Assembly (NCBI GenBank): GCA_937141935.1
Contig: CAKZQS010000018.1
Span: 1 to 64,000 of the forward strand
Reading direction: 5' to 3'
Length of the DNA: 64,000 nucleotides
Source: an uncultured Ectothiorhodospiraceae bacterium
GTDB taxonomy: Bacteria; Pseudomonadota; Gammaproteobacteria; Nevskiales; Oceanococcaceae
Under the pieces are notes generated by a model. The model did not search any database and had not been told where the DNA came from. It saw only the letters and a list, made by a program, of their open reading frames with translations. Shown in pieces: positions 41,277 through 49,162 of the stretch; position 1 is the first letter of the stretch, and each line of letters begins with the position of its first letter. A program made the position numbers and the translations under genes.

Positions 41277-42724
41277 GTCAGGCGCCGCAAAGCCGACCGG
41301 CCGCCGTGGATTTCCTGCCGCAGCGCCCGCCGATTCGCCACTGGGAAGCGCTGACCGGTATCGCGCTGGGCTGGGTGCTGGTGGTGCTGGGCCTGGGCGG
41401 CGGCTGGCCGCTGGCCATCTTCTGCCTGCCGCTGGCGACGCTGCTGCTGGCCGCCGCGACCGGGCTGCTGCTGTGGCCGGGCGACGGCCGCCTGGTCGAG
41501 TTCCTGACGCTCGGCGCCGGCCTGAGCCTGCTGCCACTGCTGGTCGCGCTGGGCCTGGGCGCCTTCGCCGCGGCCGGCCTGCTGGCGGCGGCGGCCGTGG
41601 CCACCTGGCTGGCCGCCGGGCGCATCAGCCTGGAAACGCTGCCACGGGTGCGTGGGGCGCCACGGGTCAAGACCAGCACACGGGCCGCGGCCCGCATCGG
41701 CGGCGACCAGGCCCTGCTGGCGTGGTTCAAGCTGATCCTGCGTCCGCCGCGGGCCCAGGCGCGGCAGGCCATGCTGCGCGCGGTCGAGCTGTGGGAGGCA
41801 CGCCTGGCACAGACCTCTGACCTGCTCGCCTACCACCCGCGGCCGCCGGATTTGCTGAAGGTCGAGTCCCGCGAGCGCCGCGTGCTCGGCCAGGACGTGC
41901 GCCACATCCGCTGGGAATCGGGCTTTGTGCCGGACCCGGGGCTGCCGGGCGGGGACTACTGGGAGCGCCACCGGCGCAACCACCACGCCCATGCCTGGAT
42001 CCTGGAGCACGGCGGCAAGCCGCGGCCCTGGGTGCTGACCATTCACGGCTACCGCATGGGCACGCCCTGGCTGGACCTGCGCGCCTTCGAGCCGGCCCTG
42101 CTGCACCAGAAGTACGGCCTCAATGTCGCCTCGGTGGTGCTGCCGCTGCATGGGCCGCGGCGCAGCGGCCGGCTGTCCGGCGCGCACTTCCTGGAAGGGC
42201 ACTTTTCGGACTTTATCCATGCCGAGCGGCAAAGCCAGTGGGATATCCGCCGCCTGCTGAGCTGGCTGCGGCTGAACCGGCATGCGCCGGCCATTGGCGT
42301 CTACGGGCTGAGCCTAGGCGGCTACAACGCGGCGCTGCTGGCCGGGCTCGACGATGAGCTGGCCTGCGTGGTGGCCGGCATCCCGGTGTTCGACATGGCG
42401 CGCACGATGTGGCGGCACATGCCGCCGGCCGAGCAGGCGCTGATGCGCGCCGATGGGCTCAGCGAGGAGCGCGTGCGCGAGATCCTGTGGCCGGTCAGCC
42501 CGGGCAGCTTCGCGCCGCAACTGCCGCCCGAGCGCCTGGGCATCTTTGCCGGTGCCATTGATACGCTGGTATGGCCGGATGAGGCCCTGCGCCTGGCGGC
42601 GCACTGGGGTGGCATCTCGCCGCAGTGGTTCCCGGGCGCCCACCTGACATTCGCTGGCACGGCCGCGCAGCGCGCCTGCCTGTATTCCACATTTGCCGCC
42701 GGAGGGCTGCTTGAAAAATCCTGA
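41273..42724 (+). CDS. Membrane-bound alpha/beta hydrolase
   Basis: The 483-residue protein has three or four N-terminal hydrophobic spans (about residues 28-115) and a C-terminal alpha/beta-hydrolase domain with VLTIHGYRMGTPW, nucleophile motif VYGLSLGGYNAAL, the acid in GAIDTLVWPDE and His in FPGAHLTFAG. The combination of a multi-span N-terminus and hydrolase is uncommon. The substrate is unknown; a lipid or lipid-linked ester is a fair guess. Its 3' end overlaps the pepN start. Confidence 0.8.
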   Translation: MSQAPQSRPAAVDFLPQRPPIRHWEALTGIALGWVLVVLGLGGGWPLAIFCLPLATLLLAAATGLLLWPGDGRLVEFLTLGAGLSLLPLLVALGLGAFAAAGLLAAAAVATWLAAGRISLETLPRVRGAPRVKTSTRAAARIGGDQALLAWFKLILRPPRAQARQAMLRAVELWEARLAQTSDLLAYHPRPPDLLKVESRERRVLGQDVRHIRWESGFVPDPGLPGGDYWERHRRNHHAHAWILEHGGKPRPWVLTIHGYRMGTPWLDLRAFEPALLHQKYGLNVASVVLPLHGPRRSGRLSGAHFLEGHFSDFIHAERQSQWDIRRLLSWLRLNRHAPAIGVYGLSLGGYNAALLAGLDDELACVVAGIPVFDMARTMWRHMPPAEQALMRADGLSEERVREILWPVSPGSFAPQLPPERLGIFAGAIDTLVWPDEALRLAAHWGGISPQWFPGAHLTFAGTAAQRACLYSTFAAGGLLEKS

Positions 42725-45359
42725 GGCCGTCCACGACGGCCGCGTACTGCGAGAGGACTACCAACCGCCGGCCTGGCTGGTGGAATCGGTGGAGCTGGAA
42801 TTCGACCTGCGCGCGCCGCGTGGCGAGGACGGCGGCCACAGCGTCGACGTGCTCTGCCGGCAGCGCCTGCGTTCCCGCGATGGCCGCTCCGGGCCGCTGC
42901 GCCTGGACGGGCGCGAGCTGGAGCTGCGCCGCCTGCGCATCGACGGCGACGAGCCCACCGCAGGCAGTTGGCGGCTGACGCCGGATGCTCTGGAGTTCGA
43001 CGACTTCCCGGCGGCGGCCACGCTGGAAACCGTGGCGCGCCTGAATCCCTTCGCCAATGCCAGCCTGGAGGGCCTGTACGGCTCGGAGGGGCTGCTGTGC
43101 ACCCAGTGCGAAGCCCATGGCTTCTCGCGCATCACCTGGTTCATGGATCGCCCGGATGTGCTCAGCACCTACCGGGTCGAAATCCTCGCGGATGCCACGC
43201 GCTACCCGGTGCTGCTCAGCAATGGCAACCGCCTGGCGCTGGAGCAGGAGGGCGACAGCCTGCGCGCGGTGTGGGAAGACCCGCACCCCAAGCCCTGCTA
43301 CCTCTTCGCGCTGGTGGCCGGCGACCTGGCCTGCGTGCGCGACAGCCATCGCACGCCCTCGGGCCGCGACGTCGCCATCGAGTTCTGGTGCGACTACGGC
43401 CTGGAAGACCAGCTCGCCCATGCGGTGGACTCGCTGAAGAACGCGATGGCCTTTGACGAATCCGTCTACGGCCGCGAATACGATCTGGACCTGTACATGG
43501 TCGTCGTCGCCCGCGCCTTCAACATGGGCGCGATGGAAAACAAGGGCCTGAACATCTTCAACCCCAAGTGCGTGCTGGCCCACCCGCGCACCGCCACCGA
43601 CGAGGACCACGTCGTGGTCGAGGCCGTGGTGGCGCATGAGTACCTGCACAACTGGACCGGCAACCGCATCACCTGCCGCGACTGGTTCCAGCTGGCCCTG
43701 AAGGAGGGGCTCACAGTCTTCCGCGAGCAGGTCTTCTCGGCCGCGCATGCCGGCGGCAGCGCGCAGCGCATCAACGAGGTGCGGCTGCTCAAGAGCCGCC
43801 AGTTCGTCGAGGACGCCGGCCCGCTGTCGCACCCGGTGCGGCCCGTGTCCTACGTGGACATGAACAACTTCTACACGCTGACCGTGTACGAGAAGGGCGC
43901 CGAGCTGGTGCGCGTGCTGGCCGCCCTGGTGGGCGAGGCCGGCTTCACCGCCGGGCTGCAGCGCTACTTCGAGCGCCACGATGGCGACGCCGCCACGATC
44001 GAAGACTTCCTGGATTGCTTTGCCGACCCGCAGGGCGCCCCGGTACGCGAGTCGATGCTGCGCTGGTATGACCAGCCCGGCACGCCGCGGGTGCAATGGG
44101 CCGGCGCGGCCACCGACGCGCGCCACTACAGGCTGGAGCTGACCCAGCTGGCACCGGCCAACTGGGCCGGCCCCGCGGACTTCGCGCCGGTGCCGATCCC
44201 GCTGCGGGTTGCGTTGCTCGACGACGAGGGTCTGGTGCCGCTGGCCGACGGTGGCAGCGAAGCGGCGCTGACCCTGGCGGAGTCGCGTGGCGACTACACG
44301 CTGGAGGCCGCGCGGCCCTTCGTGGGCGAGCCGGTGGCCGTGGCCGGGGGCGCCTTCCCGGCGCCGGTGGTGCACCTGCAGCCGCAGCAGGCTACGGCGC
44401 TGCGCCTCGCGGCACGCGCCGCACCCGACCCGGTGAGCCGCTGGGAAGCCCAGCAGAAACGTTATCTGGCGGCCATCGAGGGCGCACTGGCCGGCCAGCC
44501 CTTGCCCGATTTCGCCGACCTGCGCGAGGGCTGCGGCGCCGATGCCGACCCGGCCGTGCTGGCCGAGATGCTGACGCCATCCGCGCCCGCCGCGCTGCTG
44601 GCGCAGGCCGAGGCGGGCGACCCGCTGGCGATTGTGGCCGCCCATGAAGCCGTCGAGGACGCGCTGGCGCACAGTCTGTGGCAGCAGCCGGCGCTGCTGG
44701 AGCCCTGGCTGGCGGCCGCCGAGCGGCCCTGGCGCTTCAATGCCGATGACGTGGGCCGCCGGCGCCTGGGGCTGCGGCTGCTGCAGCTGGGTTTGCGCGC
44801 CGGCGTCGCGGGGCTGGATACCCGCGCCGAGGGCTGGCTGGCCGAGGGCGACAACCTCAGCCTGCGCTTTGGCGCGCTGGCGGCGCTGGCCGAGGTGGAG
44901 CACCCGCGCCTGCAGGACGCGCTGGAGGCCTTTGAGGCGCGCCACGCCCGCGATGAACTGGTGCTCGACCGGGCCTGGGCGCTGCGCGCCCGGCATGCGG
45001 GCGCGGCCGGCCTGGAGGCGCTGCTGGCGCGGCCCGGCTTCGACCGCCGCTCGCCCAACCGCGTGCGGGCCGTGCTGGACACGCTGGCCCGGGCCAACCT
45101 GCGCGCCTTCTATGCCGAGGACGGTCAGGCGCAGGCCTTGTGGGCGCGTGAGCTGGTCGCCATCGACGCGCTGAACCCCCAACTCGCCGCGCGCCTGGTC
45201 GGCGCCGCCGAGACCATGGATCGGCTGGCCGAGCCCTGGCAGGGGCGCTTGCGGGCGACCCTGGCCGAGTTGCGCTCGCGCGCGCGCTCGGCGGCCGTGC
45301 ACGAGCAGCTGCGCCGCCTGCTGGGTGAATCGGGCGCGGGTGGCGGGGCCGCTGGATAA
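42711..45359 (+). CDS. pepN: Aminopeptidase N (M1 family)
   Basis: PepN is the main broad-specificity cytoplasmic aminopeptidase of gammaproteobacteria. The start is taken as TTG 42711, because GGAGGG (42701-42706) lies at the right distance; TTG 42693 is possible. The 882-residue product shows the substrate motif GAMENKGLN and the zinc site HEYLHNW (His309, Glu310, His313) with Glu332 in KEGLT, plus FRDQ-like FREQVF. Length and layout match E. coli PepN. A hairpin follows the stop. Confidence 0.95.
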   Translation: MKNPEAVHDGRVLREDYQPPAWLVESVELEFDLRAPRGEDGGHSVDVLCRQRLRSRDGRSGPLRLDGRELELRRLRIDGDEPTAGSWRLTPDALEFDDFPAAATLETVARLNPFANASLEGLYGSEGLLCTQCEAHGFSRITWFMDRPDVLSTYRVEILADATRYPVLLSNGNRLALEQEGDSLRAVWEDPHPKPCYLFALVAGDLACVRDSHRTPSGRDVAIEFWCDYGLEDQLAHAVDSLKNAMAFDESVYGREYDLDLYMVVVARAFNMGAMENKGLNIFNPKCVLAHPRTATDEDHVVVEAVVAHEYLHNWTGNRITCRDWFQLALKEGLTVFREQVFSAAHAGGSAQRINEVRLLKSRQFVEDAGPLSHPVRPVSYVDMNNFYTLTVYEKGAELVRVLAALVGEAGFTAGLQRYFERHDGDAATIEDFLDCFADPQGAPVRESMLRWYDQPGTPRVQWAGAATDARHYRLELTQLAPANWAGPADFAPVPIPLRVALLDDEGLVPLADGGSEAALTLAESRGDYTLEAARPFVGEPVAVAGGAFPAPVVHLQPQQATALRLAARAAPDPVSRWEAQQKRYLAAIEGALAGQPLPDFADLREGCGADADPAVLAEMLTPSAPAALLAQAEAGDPLAIVAAHEAVEDALAHSLWQQPALLEPWLAAAERPWRFNADDVGRRRLGLRLLQLGLRAGVAGLDTRAEGWLAEGDNLSLRFGALAALAEVEHPRLQDALEAFEARHARDELVLDRAWALRARHAGAAGLEALLARPGFDRRSPNRVRAVLDTLARANLRAFYAEDGQAQALWARELVAIDALNPQLAARLVGAAETMDRLAEPWQGRLRATLAELRSRARSAAVHEQLRRLLGESGAGGGAAG

Positions 45360-45383
45360 GCCCCGTCGGGTGGCGGCGGCCGG

Positions 45384-45410
45384 CCGCGGGCCCGGTGTGC
45401 CGGGCCGCGG
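45384..45410 (+). terminator. G+C-rich hairpin after pepN
   Basis: CCGCGGGCCCGG and CCGGGCCGCGG pair with one unpaired base around a TGTG loop. No U-run follows, so this is only a likely terminator; it stands just before the phoB control region. Confidence 0.45.
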
Positions 45411-45413
45411 GCG

Positions 45414-45446
45414 TAGTCATCGTAGTGTCATCATGGCGTCACAGGA
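45414..45446 (+). promoter_or_regulatory. phoB: Pho box before phoB
   Basis: Three 7-base units with the core GTCA(T/C) recur at exact 11-base steps: TAGTCAT (45414), GTGTCAT (45425) and GCGTCAC (45436), each followed by four bases. This is the architecture of PhoB-binding sites (CTGTCAT plus four, in direct repeat). GATATT at 45445 could be the -10 element. It would make phoB autoregulated under phosphate starvation, as in E. coli. Confidence 0.65.
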
Positions 45447-45467
45447 TATTGCCGAGTCCTTTCGCCG

Positions 45468-46175
45468 ATGACCCACATGTACGGCCGACATATCCTGATC
45501 GTCGAAGACGAAGAGCCGATCCGCAACCTGGTCCGCTTCGCGCTGGAGCGCGAGGACTATCAGGTGCTGGAGGCCGGCACGGCCCAGGAGGGGCGGCTGG
45601 CCATCGCCGACGTGCGCCCCGACCTGATCCTGATGGACTGGATGCTGCCCGGCGTCAGCGGGCTCGATTTTGCCCGCGAGCTCAAGTCCAGCGAGGCCTT
45701 CTGCGATATCCCGATCATCATGCTCACGGCGCGTGGTGAGGAGGAGGACAAGGTCCGCGGCCTGTACGCCGGCTGCGACGACTACATGACCAAGCCTTTC
45801 TCGGCCGCCGAGCTGGTGGCCCGTATCCATGCGGTGCTGCGGCGCAGCCACGTGGGCGGCCTGGATGCGCCGATTGAGGTCGGGGACATCTCGGTCGACG
45901 TCGCCGCGCAGCGGGTCAGCATCAAGGGCACGCCGCTGTCGCTGGGGCCCACCGAATATCGCCTGCTGCATTTTTTCTGCACCCACCCCGAGCGGGCCTA
46001 CACCCGCGAGCAGGTGCTGGACCGGGTCTGGGGGCAGAACGTCTACGTCGAGGAGCGCACGGTCGACGTGCATATCCGCCGGCTGCGCAAGGCGCTGGCG
46101 CCCTTTGGCTGCGATGCGCTGATCCAGACGGTGCGCGGCACCGGCTACCGCTTCTCGACCCGCCCGGCGGCCTGA
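45468..46175 (+). CDS. phoB: Phosphate regulon response regulator PhoB
   Basis: An OmpR/PhoB-type regulator of 235 residues. The receiver has ILIVEDEEPIRNLV, the phosphoacceptor Asp57 (LILMDWMLPG), Thr in MLTARGEEEDK and Lys in YMTKPFSAAEL; the winged-helix DNA-binding part ends RVWGQNVYVEERTVDVHIRRLRKAL and GTGYRFS. The receiver-effector pair is nearest to PhoB. ATG 45477 (MYGRHILIVEDE) would fit the family length better than ATG 45468. The usual partner gene phoR does not follow. Confidence 0.92.
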   Translation: MTHMYGRHILIVEDEEPIRNLVRFALEREDYQVLEAGTAQEGRLAIADVRPDLILMDWMLPGVSGLDFARELKSSEAFCDIPIIMLTARGEEEDKVRGLYAGCDDYMTKPFSAAELVARIHAVLRRSHVGGLDAPIEVGDISVDVAAQRVSIKGTPLSLGPTEYRLLHFFCTHPERAYTREQVLDRVWGQNVYVEERTVDVHIRRLRKALAPFGCDALIQTVRGTGYRFSTRPAA

Positions 46176-46187
46176 TCGGGCAGGGCC

Positions 46188-46210
46188 GGCGCGGCTGCGG
46201 CCGCGCCTTT
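46188..46210 (+). terminator. Terminator hairpin after phoB
   Basis: GGCGCGG (46188-46194) and CCGCGCC (46201-46207) form a 7-bp stem with a six-base loop followed by TTT. It separates phoB from mrcB; a TACACT hexamer at 46246-46251 may start a new transcript. Confidence 0.55.
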
Positions 46211-46257
46211 GGTCACGGCCGTCTTCGGCGCTGTCTGCGGGCGGCTACACTGCGCCC

Positions 46258-48510
46258 GTGAAACGCCGAATCCTGATGCTGGCGCTGCTGCTGGGCGCGC
46301 TGGCCTTCCTCGCCTTTACCGTGCTGATCTACCACAGCGACCGGACTGTGCGGCAGCGCTTTTCCTCGGCCCGCTGGGTGGCGCCGGCGCAAGTCTATGC
46401 CGCGCCTCAGGAGCTGTACTCCGGCGCACCGCTGTCGGCCGACGCGCTGGAGGCGGCGCTGCTGCGGCTGGGCTATCGCGAGCGCGAGGCGGACCCCGAG
46501 GGGCCCGGCGAGTATCAGCGCAGCGGCCAGGGCCTGCACCTGTGGCGGCGCGCCTTTGTGCTGGGCGACCAGCGCGAGCCGGAGCTGCAGTTGCAGACCC
46601 GCCACGCCGGTGGCGCACTAAGCACGCTGCGGGCCCACGGCGGCGGCAGCCTGGCGCTGGAGCGGCTGGAGCCCGAGCGCATCGGCTCCTTGTATCCCGC
46701 ACAGGGCGAAGACCGTGAGCTGCTGCAGCTGGAGGACTGGCCGCCGGGGCTGCTCGAGGGCCTGCTGGCCGTGGAGGACCAGCGCTTCTACCGCCACCCC
46801 GGCGTCGACCCGCAGGGCCTGGCGCGCGCCTTTGTGCGCAACATGCGGGCGGGGCGCGTCGTCGAGGGCGGGTCCACGCTGACCCAGCAGCTGGTCAAGA
46901 ACCTGTTCCTGAGCAACGAGCGCAGCCTGCCACGCAAGGCCCGCGAGGCCGTGATGGCGTTGCTGCTGGAATGGCATTTCGACAAGCAGGCGATACTCGA
47001 GGCCTACGGCAACGAGGTCTACCTGGGCCAGGACGGGCAGCGCGCGATCCACGGCTTTGGTCTGGGCAGCCGCTTCTGGTTCTCCAAGCCCCTGGCCGAA
47101 CTCAACACGGCCGAGCTGGCGCTGCTGGTGGGCATGGTCAAGGGCCCCTCGGCCTTCAACCCGGTGCGCAACCCCGAATCCGCCACCGCGCGGCGCAATG
47201 TGGTGCTGCGTGTCTGGCACGAGCAGGGTCTGATCGACTCGCAGCAGCTCGCCGAGGCGGAGGCCGCCGAGCTGGGCATCGTGCAGGGCGGCCGCCAGCG
47301 GCATACGACGACCGCCTTTCTCGATCTGGTGCGGCGCGAGCTGCGTCGCGACTTTCCCGAACAGGCGTTGACCTACGACGGGCTGCAGATCCACACCCAC
47401 CTCGACCCCCAGCTCCAGGCCCTGGCCGAGGAGGCGGTGCGCGAGACGGTGCCCGCGCTGCGCGAGCGCGGCGGCGAGGGGCTGCAGGCGGCGCTGGTGG
47501 CCACCGGTGTGGCGGATGGGCGCATCAAGGCCCTGGTGGGCTCGGCCGAGCCGGGCCGGGCCGGCTTCAACCACGCCCTGGATGCGCGCCGGCAGATCGG
47601 CTCGCTGGTGAAGCCGGCGGTGTACTACACCGCGCTGAGCCGGCCGCGCGACTACACGCTGGTCACCTCGCTGGTGGACAGCCCCTTCGAGATCACCCTG
47701 CCCAATGGCGATCGCTGGGCGCCGCGCAACTTCAGCGGCGAGTCGCATGGCGAGGTGCCGCTGTATCAGGCGCTGGCCAAGTCCTACAACCAGTCCACCG
47801 CGCGCTTGGCGCTGGAACTGGGCATCCCCGCCGTGGTGCGCACGCTGCGCGACATGGGCGTGCAGGGCGCGATTCCGGCCGTGCCGGCGCTCGCGCTGGG
47901 CGCGCTGGAGCTGTCGCCACTCGAAGTCGCCGGCGTGTACACCACGCTGGCCGCCGGCGGCTACCCCAGCCGTCTGCGGGCGATTGCCGGCGTCTACGAG
48001 GCCGACGGCGAGGCCCTGTTGCGCGACGAGCTGCGGCTGCAGCGCGGGCTGGATCGCAAGGTGGCGCACCTGGTGCACTGGGCGCTGGCGCGCACGCTGA
48101 TCGAAGGCACCGCGCGCAGCTCGCGGCAATATCTCAGCCCCACGCGGATGCTCGCCGGCAAGACCGGCACCTCCGATGGCCAGCGCGACGCCTGGTTCGC
48201 CGGTTATGGCGGCAGCCTGCAGGCCACCGTCTGGGTGGGGCAGGGGGACAACCGCAAGATGGATCTGACGGGTGCCAGCGGCGCCATGCCGATCTGGGCC
48301 CGCTTCATGGAGGCGGCGCAGGCCGAAGCCATCGCCTTGCGCAGCCCGCCGGGCGTGGTGCTGCAAACGGTCGACCCCGACAGCGGCCTGCCCGCCGACA
48401 AGGGCTGCCGTACACTGTTGCCGGTGCCCTTTGTCGAGGGCAGCGTCCCCGAGCGCCGTGCGCCCTGTGCCCGCACCCGCAGCCGCTCCTGGTTTGACGG
48501 ATTGTTCTGA
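46258..48510 (+). CDS. mrcB: Penicillin-binding protein 1B (bifunctional peptidoglycan synthase)
   Basis: The 750-residue protein (GTG start) has a membrane anchor at 4-25, the UB2H-like region, the glycosyltransferase domain (VEDQRFYRHPGVDP with the catalytic Glu, then GGSTLTQQLVKNLFL, EVYLGQDG) and the transpeptidase with SxxK in IGSLVKPAVYY, SxN in SYNQST and KTG in AGKTGTSDG. The length and the UB2H part favour PBP1B over 1A. The lipoprotein gene begins on the last base of the stop; it could be an activator such as LpoB in role, but is not LpoB by sequence. Confidence 0.95.
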   Translation: MKRRILMLALLLGALAFLAFTVLIYHSDRTVRQRFSSARWVAPAQVYAAPQELYSGAPLSADALEAALLRLGYREREADPEGPGEYQRSGQGLHLWRRAFVLGDQREPELQLQTRHAGGALSTLRAHGGGSLALERLEPERIGSLYPAQGEDRELLQLEDWPPGLLEGLLAVEDQRFYRHPGVDPQGLARAFVRNMRAGRVVEGGSTLTQQLVKNLFLSNERSLPRKAREAVMALLLEWHFDKQAILEAYGNEVYLGQDGQRAIHGFGLGSRFWFSKPLAELNTAELALLVGMVKGPSAFNPVRNPESATARRNVVLRVWHEQGLIDSQQLAEAEAAELGIVQGGRQRHTTTAFLDLVRRELRRDFPEQALTYDGLQIHTHLDPQLQALAEEAVRETVPALRERGGEGLQAALVATGVADGRIKALVGSAEPGRAGFNHALDARRQIGSLVKPAVYYTALSRPRDYTLVTSLVDSPFEITLPNGDRWAPRNFSGESHGEVPLYQALAKSYNQSTARLALELGIPAVVRTLRDMGVQGAIPAVPALALGALELSPLEVAGVYTTLAAGGYPSRLRAIAGVYEADGEALLRDELRLQRGLDRKVAHLVHWALARTLIEGTARSSRQYLSPTRMLAGKTGTSDGQRDAWFAGYGGSLQATVWVGQGDNRKMDLTGASGAMPIWARFMEAAQAEAIALRSPPGVVLQTVDPDSGLPADKGCRTLLPVPFVEGSVPERRAPCARTRSRSWFDGLF

Positions 48511-49061
48511 TGCTCAAAATTGCCGCCCTGCCGACCCTCCTGGCCCTGAGTCTGCTGCTCGGTGGCTGCGCCACCTCATCCAACTCCGGCCCCTCCTGGC
48601 CCTGGCCGGACGAGCCCAGTTCCGACTCCGGTCGCTATGGCGACCGCGGCGACGCACCGCCGCCACCGCGCGACTCCGGCCCGGGCGAGATGCGCCGCGC
48701 CGAGGAGCTGCCGCCGGCCGAACAGATGCTCGTGGCCAGCAACGACGCCGGCCAGAGCCTGCTCGACGACGCCCGTGGCGCCCGCGCCGGCGGCGACGCC
48801 GGTCGCGCCGCCAGCCTGCTCGAGCGCGGCATCTCCATCGCGCCGCGCGATGCGGTGCTGTGGTACGAGCTGGCCGAGACCCGGCGCCAGCAAGGCCGCT
48901 TGGACGACGCCGAAACCCTGGCCCTGCGCGCCTTGGAGTACGCCTGGGAAGGCGAGGCCGTCAACGCCTACAGCTGGGCCCTGATCGCCGACGTGCGCGA
49001 GGCCCGTGGCGACACGCAGGGTGCCGCCCGTGCGCGGGAGAAGGCGACGCTGCGGCTGTAG
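48510..49061 (+). CDS. TPR-containing lipoprotein
   Basis: A lipoprotein signal (MLKIAALPTLLALSLLLGGC) sets the lipid-bearing Cys at residue 20. After a Pro/Ser-rich linker come about two TPR units (AASLLERGISIAPRDAVLWYELAETRRQQGRLDDAETLALRALEYA). It overlaps mrcB by one base, so translation is coupled. Given that PBP1A/1B enzymes are activated by outer-membrane lipoproteins with TPR-type helices (LpoA), a role as a PBP1B partner is an attractive but unproved idea. Confidence 0.82.
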   Translation: MLKIAALPTLLALSLLLGGCATSSNSGPSWPWPDEPSSDSGRYGDRGDAPPPPRDSGPGEMRRAEELPPAEQMLVASNDAGQSLLDDARGARAGGDAGRAASLLERGISIAPRDAVLWYELAETRRQQGRLDDAETLALRALEYAWEGEAVNAYSWALIADVREARGDTQGAARAREKATLRL

Positions 49062-49162
49062 CGCCGTGGCCTGGGCCCACCCCGATCTGGCGGCCTGCCA
49101 GCACGCCGAGGCCCCACGGGGCCTGCTGACGCCACGCCCCCCTGCCAAGGACCACTAGCGTC

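Noticed and set aside
42495-45302. 935-codon open frame opposite pepN
   Set aside because: Antisense shadow of a complete M1 aminopeptidase; no family features.
46618-48366. 582-codon open frame opposite mrcB
   Set aside because: Antisense shadow of PBP1B; no motif and no ribosome-binding site.
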